This document shows, one piece after another, positions 1-5,573 of a DNA stretch of 22,143 bases. The stretch's first letter is position 1, and every line of letters begins with the position of its first letter. Under the pieces are notes generated by a model that saw only the letters and a program-made list of their open reading frames with translations, was not told where the DNA came from and searched no databases. Both the position numbers and the translations under genes were made by a program. The DNA is taken from positions 1 through 22,143 of IMG/VR virus record IMGVR_UViG_3300042375_001097, one strand, 5' to 3'. The stretch is from a virus.

Positions 1-1
1 C

Positions 2-91
2 GACGGCTTCTCGCACTCGAACGTGAGCAGCGTGCTGCAACAACTCCGCAACACGAACGGACACAGCGTCATCGCCGCCATCACCGCCTGA
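2..91 (+). CDS. C-terminal end of an unidentified protein (partial)
   Basis: An open frame runs in from the left edge and ends at TGA 89-91, giving 29 visible residues (begins DGFSHSNVSSVLQQL). There is no start in the window. The S-N-V-S-x-V-L stretch could be the recognition helix of a helix-turn-helix, but this is too short to assign. It is followed by a small hairpin and then the next gene on the same strand, so it probably belongs to the same run of small accessory genes. Function unknown. Confidence 0.5.
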   Translation, partial: DGFSHSNVSSVLQQLRNTNGHSVIAAITA

Positions 92-103
92 TCCCCTCAC
101 CCG

Positions 104-122
104 GCGAGGTTCGATCCCTCGC
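104..122 (+). other. Small intergenic GC hairpin
   Basis: Six-base stem GCGAGG (104-109) / CCTCGC (117-122) with a 7-base loop, between the end of the partial gene and the start at 145. There is no T-run after it, so it is not a standard terminator. Similar hairpins occupy other junctions of this arm. Confidence 0.5.
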
Positions 123-144
123 TAATCCCGAACAAAACACGACC

Positions 145-387
145 ATGACCATCAACGCCATCAGCCGCCAGCTCCGCCTCACCTCCATTCCCATGGTTCA
201 CAGCCCGGGAATGATCCGCTGGATCCTCGCCACCATCGCCCCGTTCGATCAACCCAAGGCGATCGACCTGCTCGAAGCGATGGGGCTGAAGACCGAAGAC
301 GCCGTGCGTATCGCGGCCAAGGATCCAACCATCCACATCGCCTACAACGACGAGGACGGCACGGTGCTGTTCTCCTTCGACGCCTGA
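145..387 (+). CDS. Hypothetical small protein (80 aa)
   Basis: Unrecognised 80-residue protein. The start is supported by the AACACGACC context directly before ATG, which recurs at many starts in this arm; no Shine-Dalgarno is visible. It has an amphipathic N-terminal half (ISRQLRL, IRWILATI) and an acidic C-terminus with a DEDGTVLFSF strand-like segment. It has no Cys and no membrane segment, so it is probably a small cytoplasmic protein. The next gene starts 24 bases downstream with the same leader. Function unknown; position among variable small phage genes suggests an accessory or host-takeover role, which is only an inference. Confidence 0.65.
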   Translation: MTINAISRQLRLTSIPMVHSPGMIRWILATIAPFDQPKAIDLLEAMGLKTEDAVRIAAKDPTIHIAYNDEDGTVLFSFDA

Positions 388-411
388 ATTTCAAACCGAC
401 CAAACACGACC

Positions 412-663
412 ATGAGAATCGCCATCGAAACCGAAACCCGCCAAGTCGAAGACAACGGATGGGTGAACGCCGGATCTTACCATTCCGCCATGTTTGCCCA
501 CCCCCAACCCGTGAGCGTCAAGGGGTGTCCCGCCGGGCGCTCACAGAAGTCCATGCAGGACGCAATCAACGACCTCGTTCGCCGGACGAATGACGAGAGC
601 GGAACGTGCATGATTCCGGCTGATTTCGCCATCACCCGCCACAACGGACAACCTACCGCCTGA
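412..663 (+). CDS. Hypothetical small protein (83 aa)
   Basis: Unrecognised 83-residue protein. ATG 412 is immediately preceded by AAACACGACC, the recurrent start context of this arm. It contains two Cys residues (in VKGCPAG and SGTCMIP), no metal-binding pattern and no membrane span. It ends in TGA 661-663, and the CTGACAGAACATCAAC element begins three bases later. Same-strand neighbours lie within about 35 bases, consistent with one transcript. Function unknown. Confidence 0.65.
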   Translation: MRIAIETETRQVEDNGWVNAGSYHSAMFAHPQPVSVKGCPAGRSQKSMQDAINDLVRRTNDESGTCMIPADFAITRHNGQPTA

Positions 664-665
664 TC

Positions 666-681
666 CTGACAGAACATCAAC
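666..681 (+). promoter_or_regulatory. Recurrent junction element (CAGAACATCAA)
   Basis: CTGACAGAACATCAAC lies between the stop at 663 and the start at 699. It is one of a set of plus-strand copies of CAGAACATMAA in gene junctions. The role is unknown; it lies too close to the start to be read simply as a -35 box. Confidence 0.5.
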
Positions 682-698
682 AATTGAATCAAACGACC

Positions 699-929
699 AT
701 GAAACAACACCAATACACCATCCTCGCCGACCTCGCGGCGAACCTGACCCTGACCTTCGCGGTCATCGCCTGCATCGCCTGCATGGGTGCCATGGCAGCG
801 CCGCTGATCGCCATGGCCGCGTTCGCGCCGCTCCTCGGCGTGTTCTTCGCCTCCATGGCAATGTCCTACGTCTCAGAGCTCGTTAGCCAATGGCTGCACG
901 AGCAAGCCTACCGTCAATCGCATCGCTGA
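699..929 (+). CDS. Small membrane protein, probably two spans (76 aa)
   Basis: The 76-residue product has a hydrophobic centre: residues about 12-60 are dominated by Leu, Ala, Val, Ile and Met (ALIACIACMGAMAAP-like composition) and can form two membrane helices. The C-terminus is hydrophilic (QWLHEQAYRQSHR). The start is placed at ATG 699 because of the preceding AAACGACC context; an in-frame TTG at 684 lacks it. It is expected in the inner membrane. It could be a superinfection-exclusion or other membrane accessory protein, but nothing in the sequence shows a function. It is remote from the lysis cassette on the minus strand, so a holin role is less likely. Confidence 0.65.
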   Translation: MKQHQYTILADLAANLTLTFAVIACIACMGAMAAPLIAMAAFAPLLGVFFASMAMSYVSELVSQWLHEQAYRQSHR

Positions 930-936
930 AATCTCC

Positions 937-947
937 CAGAACACCAA
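937..947 (+). promoter_or_regulatory. Variant of the recurrent junction element
   Basis: CAGAACACCAA differs from the CAGAACATCAA consensus at one base. It begins 7 bases after the stop at 929 and precedes the AACACACGACC-ATG start at 961. Confidence 0.35.
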
Positions 948-960
948 CAAACACACGACC

Positions 961-1500
961 ATGAAAAAAGAACCAAAACGCAACGCCCGCCGGATCCTGC
1001 TCATCGACAAATTCATCACGCTCGACAAGGCATTCGGCGAATACCCTGACGTGTTCCTCGCCACCGTGGCAGTCCTCGACGACGAGACCAACACCCCGCG
1101 CAACTGGAGCCGCCCCTATCAAGAGGATCGCATCGCGGGCGATTGCGGTGCTTTCACCGTCCGCGCATTCCGCACGTCATTTGGCGACGGGTGCAAGATA
1201 CTTTCCAGCGTCAACGCCCGCGCCGTGAAAAGCGACAACCCGACAGAATACGAGGAATGCGCCAAGGCGCTGAAAGGCTACGCCAAGCGCCAATCTGACC
1301 TCTACGACAAGGTCGGCGGCACGAGCGATTCCGTGGACGGGCTCATCCGTCAAATCCTCTGCCTCGGAGTTTCTGAGGTTTTCGAGCGGGCCGACGGTGA
1401 CACTGAAAGCTGGCTTCAGAAGGGCGATTGGAAACGCTCGTCCACCGGCGACCTTGCAAACCGCCTGCGCCGTGCATTCGCGCAAACCGCCGCCGCCTGA
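961..1500 (+). CDS. Hypothetical protein (179 aa)
   Basis: Unrecognised 179-residue soluble protein, the longest of the first accessory genes. ATG 961 follows ACACACGACC. The N-terminus is strongly basic (KKEPKRNARR), followed by a mixed domain with three Cys residues (GDCGAF, GDGCKI, YEECAKAL) and a C-terminal helical section rich in Arg/Asp. There is no Walker, HTH or nuclease motif that I can recognise. It ends in TGA at 1498-1500, immediately before a junction element and hairpin. It is cotranscribed with its neighbours by spacing; function unknown. Confidence 0.65.
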   Translation: MKKEPKRNARRILLIDKFITLDKAFGEYPDVFLATVAVLDDETNTPRNWSRPYQEDRIAGDCGAFTVRAFRTSFGDGCKILSSVNARAVKSDNPTEYEECAKALKGYAKRQSDLYDKVGGTSDSVDGLIRQILCLGVSEVFERADGDTESWLQKGDWKRSSTGDLANRLRRAFAQTAAA

Positions 1501-1503
1501 CCC

Positions 1504-1520
1504 CTGACAGAACATCAACC
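1504..1520 (+). promoter_or_regulatory. Recurrent junction element (17-base form)
   Basis: CTGACAGAACATCAACC starts four bases after the stop at 1500. The same 17 bases occur inside the helicase gene at 15557-15573. A GC hairpin follows directly. Confidence 0.5.
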
Positions 1521-1521
1521 C

Positions 1522-1544
1522 GCCCGGGGTTCCATCCCCCGGGC
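1522..1544 (+). other. Intergenic GC hairpin next to the junction element
   Basis: Perfect 8-base stem GCCCGGGG (1522-1529) / CCCCGGGC (1537-1544) with a 7-base loop. It lacks a T-run. It lies between the element at 1504 and the start at 1563. Confidence 0.6.
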
Positions 1545-1562
1545 AAACCTCAAACGACCATC

Positions 1563-1670
1563 ATGAAACACCTCCGCGCCATCGCCCTATTTTCATCATT
1601 CGCCATGACGCCGATCGCGCTTGGCTACGGCATCACCAAGCTCGCCATCATCATCTCCGAGAACCTCTAA
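1563..1670 (+). CDS. Very small single-span membrane peptide (35 aa)
   Basis: ATG 1563 to TAA 1668-1670 encodes 35 residues, starting MKHLRAIALFSSFAM and ending IIISENL. The hydrophobic stretch (about residues 6-31) with basic residues at the N-terminus suits one membrane helix or a signal-like peptide. The start lies in a CAAACGACCATCATG context, a shifted version of the arm's usual start context. It is flanked by genes on the same strand at 11 bases or less downstream. Function unknown. The short length lowers confidence, but the leader and tight packing support it. Confidence 0.5.
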   Translation: MKHLRAIALFSSFAMTPIALGYGITKLAIIISENL

Positions 1671-1681
1671 ACACTACCATT

Positions 1682-1966
1682 ATGAAACTCATCACCGGAA
1701 ACACCTACCCAGTCAAAGAGGAGATAAAAGCCCTCGGCGGAACGTGGAGCAAGGCCAGCAAAGGCTGGCTTGTGCCTGACGACAAGGCGGACGAAGCCCG
1801 CGCCATTGTGGCCGGGGCCGGACCCTCCGCGCCCTACACTCCCAAGCGGTGCCGTGCAACGAGCCGCTATCGCTCGAACGTCTATCAATTTGCCGGAGGC
1901 GCGGAGGTTTACCGCAACAAATCAGGACGCTGCGAGGACGCGCCGTGCTGCGGCTGCTGCTCTTAA
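1682..1966 (+). CDS. Phage protein with an ALGGTW repeat-like N-terminus and Cys-rich tail (94 aa)
   Basis: The N-terminal 30 residues (ITGNTYPVKEEIKALGGTW, then KASKGWLVP) match a pattern common in phage and plasmid proteins, similar in form to DUF5710-type segments (…KALGA-W-…-W-VP), whose role is not established. The middle is Arg/Tyr-rich, and the protein ends in a Cys cluster, CEDAPCCGCCS, with five Cys in eleven residues, which may bind metal. The start is ATG 1682, after ACACTACCATT, a weaker form of the arm's usual context. It is a small cytoplasmic protein in the accessory operon. No function can be assigned. Confidence 0.6.
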   Translation: MKLITGNTYPVKEEIKALGGTWSKASKGWLVPDDKADEARAIVAGAGPSAPYTPKRCRATSRYRSNVYQFAGGAEVYRNKSGRCEDAPCCGCCS

Positions 1967-1990
1967 CTCTCACCCACCAACATCAACACC

Positions 1991-2164
1991 ATGACACCAG
2001 AACCATACCAAATCATCGCCCGCCTGCTTTTTTTCTCCGAGTATCTCCGACTGCGCCGGATGGTCCGCGAGGACATCGCCCACGCCATTCAATTCCCCGG
2101 CGGCGGCATCGCGGCCCGCTTGGAAAAAGCCTCCCACCACCTCCGCGTCCAATACGGAAAATAG
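1991..2164 (+). CDS. Hypothetical small protein (57 aa)
   Basis: ATG 1991 to TAG 2162-2164 encodes 57 residues, MTPEPYQIIARLLFFSEYL at the N-terminus and HHLRVQYGK at the C-terminus. ATG follows CAACATCAACACC, a leader also seen before the start at 4307. It has an Arg-rich centre (LRLRRMVRED) and a Gly-Gly-Gly turn (FPGGGIAARL), so it looks like a small helical protein, possibly nucleic-acid binding. Codon use fits its neighbours and the reading frame is clean. Function unknown. Confidence 0.5.
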   Translation: MTPEPYQIIARLLFFSEYLRLRRMVREDIAHAIQFPGGGIAARLEKASHHLRVQYGK

Positions 2165-2185
2165 CATTATTCACAATTCTATTCT

Positions 2186-2200
2186 TGCCAGAACATCAAG
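2186..2200 (+). promoter_or_regulatory. Recurrent junction element
   Basis: TTGCCAGAACATCAAG lies in the 97-base gap between 2164 and 2262, with a hairpin at 2221 and an AACACGACC-ATG start downstream. The order element, hairpin, leader is the same as in the 1500-1563 junction. Confidence 0.5.
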
Positions 2201-2220
2201 CCAGCCCTACAACTCCCTAA

Positions 2221-2234
2221 GTCACCTGAGTGAC
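2221..2234 (+). other. Small intergenic hairpin
   Basis: GTCAC (2221-2225) / GTGAC (2230-2234) with a CTGA loop, between the junction element and the start at 2262. There is no T-run. Confidence 0.4.
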
Positions 2235-2261
2235 GCCAGAAACGACCAACCAAACACGACC

Positions 2262-3038
2262 ATGGAAACCAACATTGACCGCATCAAAGACAAACTCGCC
2301 AAGCTCCTGCGCCTCGGCGAAAACGCCGCCGCCACCGATGGCGAAATCACCAACGCCCTGAGCATGGCCGCCGCGCTGATGGCAAAGCACCAACTCACCC
2401 GTGAGGACATCGACACCAACGCCGCCGACCCAATCGCCAAGGTGACAGTCGGCAGACACTACGCCTTCACCAAGGGCGCGAACCTCACGACGTGGGAAAA
2501 CCTCATCCAGCATTTCGTCTGCGAGTTTATTGGAAGCGTCGCCTGCTACAACGCCGGGAAAATGCAGGCCCGCCGCAACGGGATCGCGGTGGACGGCGGG
2601 AAGCAGGCCAATGCGCTCGTCTTCTATGGCAGCGACGACGACGCCCGCGCAGCCGTGGCATTGTTTGAGGAATTGTCCTATTCAATCTCCGCGATGGCAA
2701 TCATCCGGTGGGGATCATGGGCGCGGGGCGACGGTGCCGCTTATGCCTACGGCTTCGCGCAAGGATTGCGCGACGCCAACAAAGTCGCCAAGCGTGAGCT
2801 TCTCAACACTGACCCGACGACCTCCGCCCTCATCGTCAAATCCGGCGAGACATCGCTGGCTATCGTCGCCAAGGGCAAGGCATGGCTCGCCGCGACTCAT
2901 GGCGTGCAACTCCAATCCCGCTCCGGACGCCGGACCAACTTCTCCTCCTCCAATGCTGGCAGCGCCATGAGCGAGGGACGGCGCGACGGTGCCAACTACA
3001 ACGTCAACCGCCCGGGCGCTCGCCACGCCATCGCCTGA
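2262..3038 (+). CDS. DUF2786-type phage protein (258 aa)
   Basis: The N-terminal 50 residues show the DUF2786 pattern: IKDKLAKLLRLGENAAATD, an EI-x-NALSMAAALMAKHQL helix, then a short linker. The rest resembles the domain that usually follows DUF2786 in phage and bacterial proteins (W-x-x-LI-x-x-F-C-E-F, then a central FYGSDDDARAAVALFEEL and a Y-A-Y-GFAQGLRDA segment). The family is common in phages, and its molecular role is not established. ATG 2262 follows AAACACGACC. It is the largest gene of the left arm and ends 77 bases before the next start. Soluble and cytoplasmic by composition. Confidence 0.8.
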   Translation: METNIDRIKDKLAKLLRLGENAAATDGEITNALSMAAALMAKHQLTREDIDTNAADPIAKVTVGRHYAFTKGANLTTWENLIQHFVCEFIGSVACYNAGKMQARRNGIAVDGGKQANALVFYGSDDDARAAVALFEELSYSISAMAIIRWGSWARGDGAAYAYGFAQGLRDANKVAKRELLNTDPTTSALIVKSGETSLAIVAKGKAWLAATHGVQLQSRSGRRTNFSSSNAGSAMSEGRRDGANYNVNRPGARHAIA

Positions 3039-3070
3039 CCGCCTGACGAGCCCGGGTGACACCGGACGAA

Positions 3071-3084
3071 ACGCTGCGAAGCGT
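3071..3084 (+). other. Small intergenic hairpin
   Basis: ACGCT (3071-3075) / AGCGT (3080-3084) with a GCGA tetraloop, in the 77-base gap between 3038 and 3116. There is no T-run, and the junction element is absent here. Confidence 0.35.
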
Positions 3085-3115
3085 CGCGGAAGTCAACACT
3101 CCCCACCACACCAAA

Positions 3116-3520
3116 ATGAAAACGACACAACACACTCCCGGCCCTTGGGAATTTGATCCCGCCATTGACACATTTAATATCGGAACGATTTCCGTGGGTC
3201 CAGACCCAGAAAACTATCCTGTCGCTCACGTCGAGTCATGGACTGATGGCGGGACTGATTGCGACGAGGCAAAAACAGCCCTTGCTAACGCCCGCCTGAT
3301 CGCCGCCGCTCCTGAGCTCCTCGCCGCGCTGGAGCTCATCTACGCGAACGCCGCCGAATCGCCGGAATGGATCCGTGCATCCATCGCCCCCGCCATCCTC
3401 AAAGCCACCCGTTCCGCCTCATGCACCTGCGAGTCGGAATGTTCCGGCCCCGTCCCGCCCTACTGCTCCGAGCACGATGGCGATTACTCCGCATTCCTCG
3501 CCTTCAACAACTGCGACTGA
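3116..3520 (+). CDS. Conserved phage protein of the HTPGPW / NARLIAAAPELL family (134 aa)
   Basis: It starts MKTTQHTPGPWEFD and contains EAKTALANARLIAAAPELLAALEL. Both are signatures of a small protein found in very many phages and prophages, with no established function. The C-terminal third is Cys-rich (SCTCESECSGPVPPYCSEHD), with five Cys that may hold a metal. ATG 3116 is chosen over an upstream in-frame start at 3056 because the family begins at this Met. An A-rich leader (CACACCAAA) precedes it, without Shine-Dalgarno. Same-strand operon neighbours lie on both sides. Confidence 0.75.
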   Translation: MKTTQHTPGPWEFDPAIDTFNIGTISVGPDPENYPVAHVESWTDGGTDCDEAKTALANARLIAAAPELLAALELIYANAAESPEWIRASIAPAILKATRSASCTCESECSGPVPPYCSEHDGDYSAFLAFNNCD

Positions 3521-3544
3521 TACCACTCTCCAACCAACACGACC

Positions 3545-3898
3545 ATGAACACCCAAACCGACGAGTTTGAAATCTCCGCCCGCCTCTCCCACAAATACGT
3601 CAGCGGATGGAATCACCTCGACCAGTGGCATCCGGTAGGAATCGCCCGCCCCGTCCCGACCGGGAGACCATCCCGCTGGGACGAGAATGGCGAGAGTTTC
3701 CGCCGTTTCGAGCTTCTGGAAGTCAACGCCGGGAACACCCGGCCCGAGAACGTCAAGCGGGCGATCACCGACACCATGCAGACCGGGTGCCGCTGCGAGC
3801 ACGATTGCTGCGGACACGTCCAAAGCTCAGTCTCCCGCGTCCGCCGGATCCGCAATAACCTTTACGCCGTGACCGTTCGCGGCTATCGCAACCTCTGA
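3545..3898 (+). CDS. Hypothetical protein with a Cys/His cluster (117 aa)
   Basis: Unrecognised 117-residue protein. ATG 3545 follows CAACACGACC. A CRCEHDCCGHVQ segment at about residues 83-94 carries four Cys and two His, and resembles the CTCESEC segment of the preceding gene, so the two proteins may share a small metal-binding or disulphide module. The C-terminus (RVRRIRNNLYAVTVRGYRNL) is basic and strand-forming. It lies 24 bases after the previous stop and 17 before the next start, clearly within one transcript. Function unknown. Confidence 0.65.
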   Translation: MNTQTDEFEISARLSHKYVSGWNHLDQWHPVGIARPVPTGRPSRWDENGESFRRFELLEVNAGNTRPENVKRAITDTMQTGCRCEHDCCGHVQSSVSRVRRIRNNLYAVTVRGYRNL

Positions 3899-3915
3899 CC
3901 AAAAACAACACGACC

Positions 3916-4245
3916 ATGAAAACACAAAACAACTGGAAGCCCGTCATCGAATCGCTTTTCTCCGCCCTCGCCAACGCGGAAATCACCGTGGACGAGGTGG
4001 ACAACGGCGGCGACGAAACCACCACCGACCCCGCTGAATTCCTCGACGAGGCCACCGCCTGCGACGAGTGCCGCGTGCTCGTCCGAATCCCGGGTGAGAC
4101 TCGCCGCCACACTCTCCTGATCGTCCTCGGAAACGAGCCGTTCGAGACCGTTTCGGACTACTCCCAGCATCCCCTCCTCGACGCCACACTCGAAGCGTGG
4201 AGCGAGTCATGGGAAGGCAAGCCCTGCCCCACCATCGAAGCCTGA
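3916..4245 (+). CDS. Hypothetical acidic protein (109 aa)
   Basis: A 109-residue strongly acidic protein with many Asp/Glu through residues 20-75 (VDEVDNGGDETTTDPAEFLDEA and onward; given in part). It has three Cys, two in a CDEC pair. ATG 3916 follows AACACGACC. Acidic small early proteins in phages are sometimes DNA mimics that inhibit host nucleic-acid-binding proteins; this is a possibility suggested only by charge. It is followed by a hairpin and a junction element. Function unknown. Confidence 0.65.
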   Translation: MKTQNNWKPVIESLFSALANAEITVDEVDNGGDETTTDPAEFLDEATACDECRVLVRIPGETRRHTLLIVLGNEPFETVSDYSQHPLLDATLEAWSESWEGKPCPTIEA

Positions 4246-4257
4246 CACACACTCCCG

Positions 4258-4280
4258 GGCGGAGGTCCAACCCCTCCGCC
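4258..4280 (+). other. Intergenic GC hairpin
   Basis: Perfect 8-base stem GGCGGAGG (4258-4265) / CCTCCGCC (4273-4280) with a 7-base loop. There is no T-run. The junction element follows 11 bases later and the next start is at 4307. Confidence 0.6.
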
Positions 4281-4291
4281 TCACACCTTCA

Positions 4292-4302
4292 CAGAACATC
4301 AA
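4292..4302 (+). promoter_or_regulatory. Recurrent junction element
   Basis: CAGAACATCAA, extended upstream as TTCACAGAACAT. It ends four bases before ATG 4307. At this distance it must lie in the untranslated leader or in the initiation region itself. Confidence 0.5.
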
Positions 4303-4306
4303 CACC

Positions 4307-4561
4307 ATGGACAACATCACACTCCCGACCATCCACTCCAACGGCACCAGCCGGAACTCTCTCCAAGAGGATTACGACGCCGCCGCCCACGCCTTCGAGG
4401 ACTTCATCGACCGATGGGGCGATGTCGAATTCAACGCCCGCGACTACTACGTCGTGGACGGCGCTTGGTCGAAAGCTCTCGAAGAGCGCGAGACCATGAA
4501 TCGGAAGATCCGCGACATCCGCATCTACATGCAAACCATCCGCGAACACCTCCACTCATGA
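4307..4561 (+). CDS. Hypothetical small protein (84 aa)
   Basis: Unrecognised 84-residue protein. Residues 20-84 are mostly helical and charged (YDAAAHAFEDFIDRW, then KALEERETMNRKIRDIRIY), compatible with a two-helix hairpin or short coiled coil. ATG 4307 follows ACATCAACACC. Its TGA (4559-4561) overlaps the ATG of the next gene as ATGA, so translation is coupled to the three paralogous genes that follow. Function unknown. Confidence 0.6.
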   Translation: MDNITLPTIHSNGTSRNSLQEDYDAAAHAFEDFIDRWGDVEFNARDYYVVDGAWSKALEERETMNRKIRDIRIYMQTIREHLHS

Positions 4562-4764
4562 GCATACAACAACCGAAACTCGCCCGGGGGGTCAACCTCT
4601 CCGACGACGAGGTCCGCGCCCTCACCGCGCTGGCGAGACACTACAAAGCACTCTCCCGTTCCGGCCCGACGACCGGGGAACCCTCATGGCGAGTCCTCGT
4701 CATGGCGATCGCTTCCGGCGAAATCACACTCTCCCGCACCCGCGCAACCAGAATCTTAAAATGA
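4558..4764 (+). CDS. PSWRVLV-family protein, copy 1 of 3 (68 aa)
   Basis: First of three adjacent paralogues. Shared core: LS-x5-LxxLA, then RxGPTxGxPSWRVLV, then IA-x-G-x2-T. This copy carries VNLSDDEVRALTALARHY, SGPTTGEPSWRVLVMAI and ends TRATRILK. The pattern (helix, conserved GPTxGxPSW turn, helix, short strand) looks like a small DNA- or protein-binding fold, but I do not recognise a named family with a known function. The start is fixed by the ATGA overlap with 4307-4561; its own TGA overlaps the next ATG. No Shine-Dalgarno; initiation is probably by coupling. Confidence 0.65.
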   Translation: MSIQQPKLARGVNLSDDEVRALTALARHYKALSRSGPTTGEPSWRVLVMAIASGEITLSRTRATRILK

Positions 4765-4955
4765 AAAAAATCGCATCATCCATCAAACTCTCCCCCGATC
4801 AAGTCGGGAGGCTCAACGAACTCGCCGCCGATCTTGGGGCGCATGCCCGCACCGGCCCAACCTCCGGCGAGCCGTCATGGCGCGTCCTTGTCGCCGCGAT
4901 TGCCGATGGCGAGGTCACACTCTCCCGCGTTCATCCCGTAAGAATCCTGAAATGA
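4761..4955 (+). CDS. PSWRVLV-family protein, copy 2 of 3 (64 aa)
   Basis: Second paralogue: IKLSPDQVGRLNELAADLG, RTGPTSGEPSWRVLVAAIA, ending HPVRILK. It is closer to copy 3 than to copy 1 in the N-terminal helix (LSPxQ) and shares with copy 1 the C-terminal RILK. Its start ATG overlaps the TGA of copy 1, and its TGA overlaps the ATG of copy 3, by the same AAATGA arrangement. This points to tandem duplication that included the junction. Small, soluble, probably oligomeric with its paralogues; function unknown. Confidence 0.65.
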   Translation: MKKIASSIKLSPDQVGRLNELAADLGAHARTGPTSGEPSWRVLVAAIADGEVTLSRVHPVRILK

Positions 4956-5374
4956 AAACACCCGTCACCGCCCTGCGGCTATCTCCCGCGCAAATCGCGA
5001 AGCTCAACAGCATCGCCACCGCTCACGGGACACTCTCCCGCACCGGACCAACGTCAGGACTACCCTCGTGGCGCGTCCTCGTCGCCGACATCGCCGACGG
5101 TCGCCTCACCGTGAAGGATCCGGCGAAACGCTGGGAACCCAAGGAGCCCAAGGAAAAGAAAAAGCGCAAACCCTTCCGCGCACACCCGAGGTTCGCCGCG
5201 AAATGGTGGAAACCCACCGAGATGGACGACATGCCCGTCGCCGACGCCCTCGCCGCCAGCGGCTACCCGCTCGACGAGCTCGTGGCGGCAGGCATGAAAC
5301 TCGTGGACGACGGCGCGAACCTCATCACCCCTCCCGAATGGACCGGGTGGGCATGGAAGGAGGAGGAGGGATGA
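4952..5374 (+). CDS. PSWRVLV-family protein, copy 3 of 3, with an added C-terminal domain (140 aa)
   Basis: Residues 1-57 repeat the family core (LRLSPAQIAKLNSIATAHG, RTGPTSGLPSWRVLVADIA). A Lys/Pro/Glu-rich linker follows at about 60-80 (KEPKEKKKRKPF), then an unrelated C-terminal domain with Trp-rich segments (AAKWWKP, PPEWTGWAWKEEEG) and a helix PVADALAASGYPLDELVAAG. It is therefore a two-domain version of the same module. The basic linker would suit nucleic-acid contact. It is the last gene of the left plus-strand cluster, ending 42 bases before a strong terminator. Function unknown. Confidence 0.7.
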   Translation: MKTPVTALRLSPAQIAKLNSIATAHGTLSRTGPTSGLPSWRVLVADIADGRLTVKDPAKRWEPKEPKEKKKRKPFRAHPRFAAKWWKPTEMDDMPVADALAASGYPLDELVAAGMKLVDDGANLITPPEWTGWAWKEEEG

Positions 5375-5383
5375 AGGCGCGTC

Positions 5384-5400
5384 TTTAATCGCCGATTAAA
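5384..5400. repeat. Perfect AT-rich inverted repeat
   Basis: TTTAATC (5384-5390) / GATTAAA (5394-5400) around GCC, between the last left-arm gene and the terminator. It could be a protein-binding operator or the first part of the termination region. Confidence 0.4.
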
Positions 5401-5416
5401 TCCCTCCGACACTAAG

Positions 5417-5448
5417 GCCGGGCCGCCCTCAAAAGCGCCCGGCTTTTT
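5417..5448 (+). terminator. Rho-independent terminator of the left plus-strand operon
   Basis: Seven-base stem GCCGGGC (5417-5423) / GCCCGGC (5437-5443), 13-base loop, then TTTTT (5444-5448). It follows the last gene of the cluster and isolates it from the attachment region and the convergent integrase gene. Confidence 0.85.
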
Positions 5449-5453
5449 CGTAG

Positions 5454-5476
5454 GTGGAGAACATCCGGAGAACCAC
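5454..5476. repeat. Left GAGAAC repeat pair (candidate integrase arm sites)
   Basis: GTGGAGAACATCC followed by GGAGAACCAC. The GAGAAC hexamers begin at 5457 and 5468, 11 bases apart (about one helical turn). The same arrangement recurs at 5627 on the other side of the tRNA-like core. Flanking direct repeats of this kind are typical of arm-type binding sites of tyrosine integrases; that role is inferred. Confidence 0.5.
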
Positions 5477-5501
5477 CCCCGTAAGTCGTTGATTTTCAAG
5501 G

Positions 5502-5526
5502 TAGCGGCTGTGGGACTCGAACCCGC
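5502..5526 (-). other. attP: attP-like core: 3' end of a tRNA (or tmRNA) gene
   Basis: Read on the minus strand, this is a T-arm plus acceptor 3' half. Stem GCGGG (5526-5522), loop TTCGAGT (5521-5515), stem CCCAC (5514-5510, one mismatch), acceptor AGCCGCT (5509-5503) and discriminator A (5502). No 5' half of a tRNA is present on either side. A tRNA 3' end beside an integrase gene is the usual form of a phage attachment core. The pairing 5' acceptor of the host gene would read close to AGCGGCT; the amino-acid identity cannot be told. Confidence 0.75.
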
Positions 5527-5573
5527 ATTAGCTGTTACTTGATGTTCCATCATTACACGCAACTTGCTGTTTT

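Noticed and set aside
666-681. Reading the CTGACA/TTGCCA part of the junction element as a normal -35 promoter box
   Set aside because: In several copies the start codon lies only about 14-20 bases away and no consistent -10 box follows.
684-698. TTG start adding five residues to the membrane protein at 699
   Set aside because: ATG 699 has the AAACGACC context seen at other starts; TTG 684 overlaps the end of the junction-element region.
1522-1544. Rho-independent terminator
   Set aside because: The stem is strong but no T-run follows, and the operon continues on the same strand with a start 19 bases later.
3056-3115. Upstream start for the HTPGPW-family protein
   Set aside because: It adds 20 residues not seen in the family, and the segment carries a hairpin and looks like an untranslated leader.
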